Assembly: GCA_029204225.1 (NCBI GenBank)
Contig: CM055100.1
Coordinates: 50,331,083-50,395,082 of the forward strand
DNA length: 64,000 bases
Direction: 5' to 3'
Source: Diphasiastrum complanatum
Lineage: Eukaryota > Streptophyta > Lycopodiopsida > Lycopodiales > Lycopodiaceae
Shown here: piece after piece, positions 56,230 to 64,000 of the stretch
Position numbering within the stretch: the stretch's first letter is position 1
How the letters are laid out: every line of letters begins with the position of its first letter
Notes under the pieces: model-generated
The model's database searches: none
What the model was told of the DNA's origin: nothing
The model's input: the letters and a program-made list of their open reading frames with translations, nothing else
Position numbers and translations under genes: made by a program

Positions 56230-56853
56230 ACACCCTTACCATAGCCATGATAAGATCTCTTTGACATAAATCTTTTCCAAATGCCTTTGAAAAATATTCC
56301 ACCAAACTGCTACTATGCCAATGTACCTCCTGCATGTCTGATGTCGATCCTGGGATTGCAAAGTCCACATGCATGAAGTTGGCTACACCAAAATCTGAAA
56401 AATCTGAGGCCTCCAAGCCCCATAATGACCACAAAGATCATATGGATCAAGATTATACTTTGAGCAATATTCAAGATTAAGCACACTAGCTTCATTAGTC
56501 CAAACACTATGAACTCTATCCAAAATGGATCTAATCTTGAAACCATAATCTAACTTGATCAAATTGACGCTAAATACTTTCTTAAGGATGTAAGTGTCCT
56601 TATTGGATGTTTCATTTACTCTCAAAAGAAATTCACAATAAGCCTCAAAACATGAAAAAACTCCTTTTTTCAAATTATGAGTACTAAACTCATACTTGCT
56701 CTTACTCAATTTAAGAGCATACAAATGATGATACAATATCTTGCTTTCTAGATGTTTTGGGAACATAATCAAGTCACAAATGACAAGAATTAATTCCAAA
56801 CTAAAGACTTCATTCAAAACTAGAATAGTCTTACTTGATTTTTGAGATAGCAT
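56230..56853 (-). pseudogene. Diverged copia pol 3' remains
   Basis: A 156-residue minus ORF (56853-56383) has only weak resemblance to copia pol. Further on, read in another frame, VEYFSKAFGKDLCQRD near 56270 resembles the DIFTKAL-GKD end of RNase H. Its position just before the purine tract agrees. Most of integrase and RT is absent. Confidence 0.45.
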
Positions 56854-57701
56854 TGATGACTTATGTTTCCAAGGAGGAGCTATGGAATAGGAGGTTGCAT
56901 GTTTCCAATTTCAGATCTATGCCTATTATAGTCAAGGAGATCAAGCCAAGAGTGGCTTATTCTATGGCAAAATCACATATGGATCCATATTTGATGTCTT
57001 CTACCAACACAAAGCATCCAATGGAGTTGGAACATTCGGATGTTCATCTTTCTTTATCAGTAAGCAAGGAAGGTGTTTCTTGCTTTGCATGTACTCTTAT
57101 TGATGGTTTCACAAATAACCAATGGCTATGTCTTGTCTCTTCAAGTTTTATGGTGCATGTGTATGTTCCATTATGCAAAACTTTATGAAGTTATGGAGCT
57201 AATGGAAGGAGTGCACTATATGGACTCTTGTTCAGTTATAAGCCTAAGGTTGTGTACCTTAGTGTTCTTGAAGATTATTGCTTTGCATGTGGTTTCTTGG
57301 AAGGAAAGAAGGATGTAGATCCTAGTCTCCGGATTATGGTTGGATGCTTATCCACCAAGGAAGGCTACATAGCCTTTACACTCTCTATCTCGAAGGTGTT
57401 TGAGCATGGAGAAGTTGTTTATTTTGAAGATCTATTTTCTATCTTGGAAGTGGCTGAGAGCGTGGTGTCTCTAAGTGCATCACAAGTCATTGCTATGGTG
57501 AGTAATCAAGTTGTGATGGGGTCGAGGTTTGAGGAGGAATATCCTCAACATGCATGTCCAAGAAGATCTTCTTTATTGTACAAGGTCGAGTCCTTGTTGA
57601 TCTTATTTCATGGAAAACAAAAGATGAGTGAAGGTGGTATTCATTCTATTCTACTCACCTATGGTTCTCTTTCTTTGATTGATGATATCATGCACATCTA
57701 G
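56835..57701 (+). CDS. Antisense ORF in copia element (289 codons, one internal TGA)
   Basis: Opposite to the element, the plus frame is open from 56835 to 57701 except for one TGA at 57186-57188. It starts after a run of pol remains and ends just past the protease stop. I do not recognise any domain. The N-terminal half has Cys and Ser patches (SVSKEGVSCFACTLIDGF), the C-terminal half is rich in Ser and Val. Antisense additional ORFs are known from some plant LTR elements, but a chance ORF cannot be excluded. Confidence 0.3.
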
Positions 57702-58564
57702 CTTGAAAATACCTCCATATATAGATCCCCATGAAGGACCTTATCTTCTTTCTTTATGAAACAGTTATTGACATTGAATTCCACTTCAAAACCATCATCT
57801 AACAACTTTCCTACACTAATCACACTCTTTGTGAGATTAGGAACATAAAGCACATTGGAAAGTGTAAAATTCATAGAAGATGCAAGTTTCAAGGAACAAC
57901 TTCCAACTCCTTTAATTGCACATGCATCACCAACAGCTGTGTATATTGATTTCTTAGGATCTAGAATAGATTCAATAGAAACAAAAGAATCTTTAGAGCA
58001 ACTCATATGAGTTGTGGCTCCACTATCAATATACCAAGATACATCATTAAAGGGTAAAGAGGAGAAACTAGACATCATGAGAGATGCCTCTCCACAACTT
58101 GCATGTGAGTCTTCTATGATAAAGTTGGCTTGATCTTCTTGAGTCTTCTTCTTGAAGTTAGAAGAATGAGTTGAATCATCTTCTACTCCTCCATAGTCTT
58201 TGTTCTTTGCTTTGTCCTTGGTGAAGGCTTGATAAAAACTGTTCTTGCTCCTCCCTCTTGACTTGATCTTTGCTTCATGAATGTTCTTAAGAGTTTCCCA
58301 AGTCTCCTTGGCTGAGGTGCATGAACTTATTTCTCTCAACATCTCATCAGAGATGTTCAATTTGATGATATGAAGAGCAATCCTTGTTCTCTTCTTGAAT
58401 CTCTGAGCCTCATCATAAGCTTCAGGTTCAACTTCAATTCCTGTTACAATGTCCATTACACCATATAGAACCAACAAAGATTCTATCCTATCATTCCAAA
58501 CTGAATAGTTGAAGGTATCTCGTCTCTCACTAGTTTCAAAGAGAAAATCTCCTATAGATGCCAT
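57698..58564 (-). CDS. Copia gag-protease fusion, shortened
   Basis: The start is placed at MASIGDFLFETSERRDTFNY (58564), because the 51 codons before it do not look like gag. The gag UBN2 start is present (NYSVWNDRIESLLVLYG, ALHIIKLNISDEMLREISS, KETWETLKNIHEA). The second half of gag and the zinc knuckle are missing, deleted in frame. WYIDSGATTHMS (about 58025) is the protease active site, and NVLYVPNLTKSVISVGKLL its C-terminal part. The ORF of about 288 codons is open. Confidence 0.85.
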   Translation of the reverse strand: MASIGDFLFETSERRDTFNYSVWNDRIESLLVLYGVMDIVTGIEVEPEAYDEAQRFKKRTRIALHIIKLNISDEMLREISSCTSAKETWETLKNIHEAKIKSRGRSKNSFYQAFTKDKAKNKDYGGVEDDSTHSSNFKKKTQEDQANFIIEDSHASCGEASLMMSSFSSLPFNDVSWYIDSGATTHMSCSKDSFVSIESILDPKKSIYTAVGDACAIKGVGSCSLKLASSMNFTLSNVLYVPNLTKSVISVGKLLDDGFEVEFNVNNCFIKKEDKVLHGDLYMEVFSS

Positions 58565-59334
58565 GAATCTGAAGACTCTTGTAATTGGACTACAAAATGG
58601 AATTGAATGTGTTGCTTCTCTTTCACAAAAGAAACCAAAATAATTGGGTGTACTACCAAATCCTATGTAAAAACTTGCAACAGAATATGTGAGACCTGTC
58701 TCACAACAATATGTCAATCAACTTGAATTTGGTTCTAGCCTCTATACACAGATGAAGCACTTTCAATTCTGATGTCAAACTTTCCCATGAGTTTCAAATG
58801 AATGAAACACACTCACAAAACACAAAACACACACATTGTGTGAAATGATGTGTCTATGACAACATAAATTTGTCTTATCCAATTCTATCTCAGATTGAGT
58901 ACCAAAACTGTGAATGATGAAACATGCATGCAATATATTCAAATCAAAAAGTGTCCACTCGGGTTTTGGGTCTCTCCCTACCCTCTTTAAGAGCTTATAA
59001 CTCCTACTAGGAACATGAGAATGAAATGAAACCTATTGCAATGGAAAGATGACTCTTCTAGCTTTCCAACAAGCTATAATGTCAGTATCTTTGGATCTAA
59101 CATAGAGGAGATAGAGTCAAATGATGTATTCTAGTTTTCACACATGTGAAAAGTCAGAATTCCGTACATCCTCTGTTCTGGACTGAAAATATCAATTCTA
59201 ACCTCATTCAACAAAAAACTGTTCAAGAAAAGATAGCAAAACACTTCTAAACAGCTTCCTAGCTTGAATTGACAGAAAAATCTTCATACACCTGATGTTA
59301 GTAGCATTCAAAGCATGGTATGGCTCTGATACCA

Positions 59335-60228
59335 TGTGAAAAATTTAGCAAGTTCACACGTGTGGGGATCACAAGAAATGTGTGAAGGATCTTGACCATG
59401 CTTTGTGATGGCACACAGATTACCTGTAGAGCAATCCTGCAATCTATCTATAGATCTAAGGCTAGAGCACAATCTAGAATGCTACAGATCAAAGCAAAAC
59501 TAATTCCTTACAAATAGAGAGAATACATAAGCAAAAGAATGTAAGAAGAAGACCTTCTACTCGAGTTAGAGAGAGAATATCAAAACAAGCAAAATAGCAT
59601 GAGATCCAATTTTGACATTATGACATTACCAAAGCTTGATTCATCATTAGATATGAATGAGAATGATATGTACATATATAGGAGAGCCAAAATTCGTGGT
59701 ACTCCTTGCATTCAATGCATTCCCTACACCTAATCAAGTGTAAACTATTACCATATTGACACCTAACAGCTTGCATGTTGAAATTGCACCTAACTCCTAC
59801 CTACTTTGTCCAAATGTCAATTTCTCAACTATGAACCTACAAAACTACATGCATGTGTCAAATAGTACTTGCATGTCTTGCATGTAACTTTCCTAGATGA
59901 CTTGGACATGTGTAGAACATGTGTACTGACTTGCATGTTGCATGCATGCACTCTAACTGATCTTGCATGTCATCTAGTTTTATGCATGTCATCAAATCTA
60001 GATCTACCTAACTCAAACTCGCCTAGATCTACAAGGTCATGTGCTCAATTCACATACCTTGATATATACATTGGAACAAAGTGAATATGACCATCTAGGC
60101 ACTGTGCATGTCATGTAGCTCGAGTTTGTACATGCTAGAGAATAGTATTTACAACTTGTAAATGCACAAGCAAGATGATTTCCACATCAACCCCTATGGA
60201 CAAGTTGGATAGCTTTTTATTCTTCACA
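59335..60228 (-). repeat. 5' LTR of the second copia element
   Basis: It carries many GCATG-rich words (GCATGCATGCA near 59940). Partner of 55188-56082. Confidence 0.93.
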
Positions 60229-60960
60229 TTCCACCATCTAACTCTTATTAACAAAATTTCTTCTACCCATCAGCCTACATCAGATCTTAACTTACAAACC
60301 AAGATAAGGCTAACTTATACATTTTTCTTTGGGTACCTGTGTTTTTTGCCTTTCTTCGATTTTTCAAGGGCCGTGCACCTACTGCTCATTTGTCTAGGTT
60401 TTTGGTCTGTTGGGTAACCACTTGGCCCGCACATTTCGTTAATTGCCCGCAAATTGTCCAAACTTTGCCGTTAGGGTTTCTGTGATTTCTTGACACTGAA
60501 TCCATATTTCTCGGTCCCGTTTATACTCAAAACTTTTCTTTCTCGGTTTTTTTTCTTCTGTGGGTGACTTTTTTGGCATTCATGACTAGGGCTCCTACGA
60601 CAACACGGTTTCCCTGAATAATTCACTGAGTGATCATATATTAGTAAAAATGGACTCAGTACATGGTGAGATTTTAGCACGGTCATACCGGCTATTTTTT
60701 TACAATTGGCCATTTTTTTGAAAAGCTGTAAAATATTTTACCGGCCATTTCTAAGGCCGCAAAATTTGCTCTAGCCTCATTTAGGACGGGCTGGGACCCA
60801 ATTCTAGGTGGACCGACACTCTTGGCTCAGTCTTACAAAACTTGACCACAAAATATTTTTGACGGAATTTTTAAAAAGTCAATTTCTTACTTTTAAACTG
60901 TGTCTAGCCACTTTAGGGATGGGCTGGGACCCAATTCTAAGGCAAAATTGTGCCGATTTT
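60229..60960. other. Intergenic with a 38-bp direct repeat
   Basis: GGCTGGGACCCAATTCTA occurs in two similar ~38-bp units (about 60774-60812 and 60905-60942). GCCCGCA words are repeated at 60426 and 60445. No gene seen. Confidence 0.5.
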
Positions 60961-61079
60961 TCTCTAATAACCGGGCTTTACATGCCGATTTTTTCAATTA
61001 TTGCGAACTTAAACTTCAATATTAGCCCGATTTTCCGTGTGGAAATATCGGGTAACATCATCACCACAAAGTGTCCATA

Positions 61080-61460
61080 TGACTTTGGAAGAGAAGAAAA
61101 CAAGGTCATGATGGCACCATCATGAATAGAACATCATAACTGATCCAATAAAGACTTGAAGTTGTTGATGTGAAAAGTGATGGCAGTAGAATAAGACACG
61201 CTAAGAGTAAAGAACTTCCTTCTAAGATGTAATCTAGTGGTTACATCATGAGTCTCATAGAGATTTGATAACAAATCTAATACATCCTTAGAGGTTTTGC
61301 ATGTGGTAACGTGGGATATTTGTGAGTCGGCCAGATTGAGTGTGATACATGCTAAGGCCTTCTGATCTTTGATCTTTCATGCCTTTAGTAGAAGTTCTTG
61401 TTTGAAAAAAGAGAGTACTTCAATCGTCCTTATGTTGAAGGTACTAATCATTTTTTTCAT
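61080..61460 (-). pseudogene. Copia gag (UBN2) remnant
   Basis: On minus, with one stop, the frame reads KIKDQKALACITLNLADSQI, then SKDVLDLLSNLYETHDVTTR, LHLRRKFFTLSVSY and INNFKSLLDQL, a clear UBN2 gag. No LTR was found next to it. Confidence 0.75.
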
Positions 61461-61468
61461 GGCTTCTA

Positions 61469-62674
61469 TTGTTTTTGAGGTTTCTACTTCTTATGATGCA
61501 TAGTATTAAGAGGGAGTCTTATGAAGGAAAGACCAATGTTAGATTGGTTCTTGGGAAGATCCAAGACATGGATCTCACATCTCTTCATCAACTGAAAGGA
61601 TTCTATGATTGTAAATTGATCACTCATGGTCGAGATGGCAAAAGGTTGGTTGGAGAAGACTACATGGAACAAATCGAGAGGCAATTTCTTCAAGGCAAGG
61701 GAGATCTCATTGGTGAGCTTATTGATATTAGTTATAAACTCAATAAGGCTAGATTTATTATGTTTGATACTCATCTTCACCTACTCTACTTCATGTTGGA
61801 TGGAAAGTTTGGAATCTATCTTTTGATTTATGACAGTGACATTGGCATCATTGTTTTCACTAACCTTTTTGGAAATTCGAGATCAAGCACTGATGAGATC
61901 TTGTTGGATCTAGATCATATGTTTGAGAGGGATTATTTCCAGAGGTTCAAGCCTAAAGATATTCATATCTTTGATATCTTTGATGATCAAGAGAAAGGTA
62001 AGCAAGTGGAAGCGACTCACTTTGCTTTACTCACATGTTTTCATGCTGAAAAATCAAGTAATGGATCTGGAAAACAAAGTTTGTTCAATAAATTTTATGG
62101 TCAAGAGGAAGATCAAGAGGTTGGTCTCAAAGGGCTTCAACAACACAAAAGGAAAGGTGACAATTTGGAGCTAATCAAGAGCATCAAAGGAAGGTTATTT
62201 GGCAAAGATGTTATGGATCCGTTTTTGCAAGTGTTTGAAGACTCAAGTAAGGTCAAAGGAGCAGCTAGGAAGTGTCTTTCAAGTTTACTTTACTTGTTTT
62301 GTCTCATGTTTGAGCTATTTCATGTGAATGTGTGCAAATTGTCAATATTTGGACAAACTAGCTACATTGTCTTGCAATATCTTACTGTTGGAGTTGTACT
62401 TGCATTCTTGGATGGTTTTCTTGATGGAAATGAAGCTTTTGGAGGTTCATTATGTCACTCATTCATGGCCAAGTCATCAAGTGTTGATGATATCTTGTGG
62501 CAAGATGGAGATGGAGGCTCATTCATGGAGTTTTATGGTGGAGACATATCAAGAAAGGACAAAGTTGGAGGCGACAAGCAAGCAAAAGAAAGGGATCTTC
62601 TCTCTTCTCTCTCTCATTTCATCATTATACAAGGTTCTCTTTGGGTTCTACTACTCATTGGTGCACTCTCATGA
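61469..62674 (+). CDS. Unrecognised 401-codon ORF
   Basis: The longest unexplained ORF in the window, head to head with the copia gag remnant. It is open for 401 codons in A/T-rich DNA. Residues 1-130 contain mixed charged and hydrophobic segments. Residues 130-265 are acidic/basic (LDLDHMFERDYFQRFKPKD, KSIKGRLFGKD). Two hydrophobic stretches (about 272-290 and 298-316) could be membrane segments, and the end (IIIQGSLWVLLLIGALS) is hydrophobic too. No known domain was seen. It might be retrotransposon-derived or a chance ORF. Confidence 0.3.
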   Translation: MFLRFLLLMMHSIKRESYEGKTNVRLVLGKIQDMDLTSLHQLKGFYDCKLITHGRDGKRLVGEDYMEQIERQFLQGKGDLIGELIDISYKLNKARFIMFDTHLHLLYFMLDGKFGIYLLIYDSDIGIIVFTNLFGNSRSSTDEILLDLDHMFERDYFQRFKPKDIHIFDIFDDQEKGKQVEATHFALLTCFHAEKSSNGSGKQSLFNKFYGQEEDQEVGLKGLQQHKRKGDNLELIKSIKGRLFGKDVMDPFLQVFEDSSKVKGAARKCLSSLLYLFCLMFELFHVNVCKLSIFGQTSYIVLQYLTVGVVLAFLDGFLDGNEAFGGSLCHSFMAKSSSVDDILWQDGDGGSFMEFYGGDISRKDKVGGDKQAKERDLLSSLSHFIIIQGSLWVLLLIGALS

Positions 62675-62944
62675 TGTTATCTTGCAATTCTATGTGTAGA
62701 ATGATCATTTATTGCTATTTTCAGTTTCACACGTGTGAAATACAGTAGGGTACTATAATTGTACGGATAAAAACTATATTTTATGTTTTGGTTCATGTTT
62801 GATTAGTATCTCTTAGAGTTTGCATCTCATTTTGTATGTAGATGTTGATTTTTGTACATTGGTAGGATTGTTGGTTTGCTCTCTTTGTAACCAAAGATCA
62901 GGGACATGGATTTAGATCTTGAACGACTTGAAATCCTTCACAAT
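62675..62944. other. Spacer, no gene seen
   Basis: A/T-rich sequence between the 401-codon ORF and the gypsy remnant. TTTCACACGTGTGAAA is a palindrome at about 62725-62740. Confidence 0.5.
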
Positions 62945-64000
62945 TACTTCATGATTTACCACCATCAGTAGACCACACAATAAGAGCTAATTCCAAGTAG
63001 TCACCTATTTGTAGATAATCATATAGGTTTTGTCAAAAGGAGAAAATAGAGATTATTAATCGGATGGAAAATTATTTAAGGATAAGAGATATCCAACCTA
63101 GCAAGTCTCCATAGAATGCTCTTGTTTCTTTGAAGAGAAAGAAGGATGGAAGCTTCTTGATGTGTGTGGACTATGAGACTAAATAAAGTAATTGTTAAGA
63201 ATAGATATCCATTGCCTAGATTCCTGTTTGATTGCATAGGGAATTAGAAACACAATACCATCAAATAATGATTCAATTGAATGATGTGTAAAAATCTATT
63301 CTTTGGACACATTTTGTGTTATCTTTTGGATTGACGAATGCACCTACAACATTGAACAATTTATGTTGTCCACATTTGGGAAAGTTTATGATTTTGTCCA
63401 TATTTGTGCTAGTTTATGGTGATATTCTAAGATGATATATGTATTTACATTAAAAGTATTAAGAAGCATGTGAATCATATTAATATTGTCTTGTAGATTT
63501 TTAGACAACAGCAATTTATGTGAAAGAATCTAGGTGTGAGTTCTTTAAGCATGAGTTGGTTCATCTTGGTCATAAGATCATCCCTCCCTTTCACATTGAA
63601 GATAGATGAAGATAAAAGCAAAGTAGTTAAAGAGTGGCCAATTCCAAAAATAGTCAGACCAGTAAAATATTTTTTAGAATTTACTATTTTTTTTCATAAA
63701 TTTATTGAGGAATATGCTAAGTTTGCGACACCTCTTAATAACTAGACAAAGGGTAGAGTTAAGAAGAAGAAGAAGAAACAATGTCAACCTAGTCTGCTTA
63801 TTTCATCAAGCAAGAGATTGAATCGATGTTTTGAGAAACTCAAAAGCTTGATCATTTTCACTCCTATGTTTCAGATTAGAAATCCAGACTAACCTTACAT
63901 CATAGGAATCGAGGCAAGTAATACTACAATTAGAGTTGTTCTATTACAGCATTATAGACCAATAGCAAGTGATACTACTGTGAAAACTTGTCAAAAATCT
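62945..64000 (+). pseudogene. Decayed chromovirus pol (RT and start of RNase H), runs off the window
   Basis: With many stops and shifts the frames give SVDHTIRANSK, KEKIEIINRMENYLRIRDIQ, KDGSFLMCVDYE, then weaker copies of the RT core (FGLTNAP region near 63330) and FFKHELVHLGHKI near 63540. Order and wording follow the RT of the 39910 element (51360-52250), so it belongs to the same family but is much older. Confidence 0.8.

Larger units (their letters stand above)
55188..60228 (-). mobile_element. Second non-autonomous Ty1/copia element, TSD TTCCA
   Basis: TTCCA flanks it at 55183-55187 and 60229-60233. LTRs 59335-60228 (5' on minus) and 55188-56082 (3') are about 895 bp and nearly identical. 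The minus primer site TGGTATCAGAGCCA abuts the 5' LTR and a purine tract (TTTTTAGGAGGAG) abuts the 3' LTR. Coding capacity is a shortened gag-protease, diverged pol scraps and a long antisense ORF. Confidence 0.95.

Noticed and set aside
61484-61780. Minus ORF that might be a second copia gag piece
   Set aside because: Similarity was too weak and it lies upstream of the clear gag remnant; it overlaps the longer plus ORF.

Overview
This is nuclear DNA from a land plant with a large, transposon-filled genome. The evidence is a plastid-targeted chaperonin 60 beta gene with 14 short exons, GT-AG introns throughout, and dense Ty1/copia and Ty3/gypsy retrotransposons with tRNA-iMet or tRNA-Asp primer sites. 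The species cannot be named. A possible Penelope-like reverse transcriptase fragment would fit a gymnosperm, fern or lycophyte, but that is only a hint.

Only two host genes are visible. (1) DCC1 (plus strand, 296-11262) encodes the cohesion/CTF18-RFC subunit in three exons. Intron 1 (427-9999, 9.6 kb) holds a spliced, decayed hAT (DUF659) transposase gene, which is itself interrupted by a 3.4-kb deleted gypsy chromovirus with target-site duplication (TSD) ACACC. (2) CPN60B (minus strand, 36230-29644) encodes the chloroplast Cpn60 beta subunit. All 14 exons are present, but exon 6 has one extra base and exon 10 is 17 bases shorter than expected. Its last intron carries a foldback element inserted in a (TA)n tract. 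A perfect G-box lies upstream.

The rest is nested retrotransposons. 11.3-17.7 kb: intergenic DNA, two copia remnants and a ~500-bp hairpin. 17.7-24.8 kb: an Athila/Tat-like gypsy relic with a tRNA-Asp primer site, containing a Penelope-like fragment split by a young copia element (19539-24110, TSD CAATT). 24.8-29.1 kb: decayed copia and a gypsy LTR. 38.4-54.7 kb: a chromovirus (39910-54729) carrying two further insertions. One is a gypsy with three CCHC knuckles (42727-46181, TSD GTAAG); the other is an opposite-strand copy of the chromovirus itself (46926-51074, TSD CATGT). 55.2-60.2 kb: a second short copia (TSD TTCCA) with a long antisense ORF. 60.2-64 kb: copia gag and gypsy pol remnants and an unidentified 401-codon ORF.

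No operons, CRISPR arrays, rRNA or tRNA genes were seen. No clearly new defence or regulatory system was found. The most unusual signals are the frameshifted CPN60B with a 14-nt last exon, the self-inserted inverted chromovirus, the split Penelope-like fragment, and the deleted copia elements that keep long ORFs.
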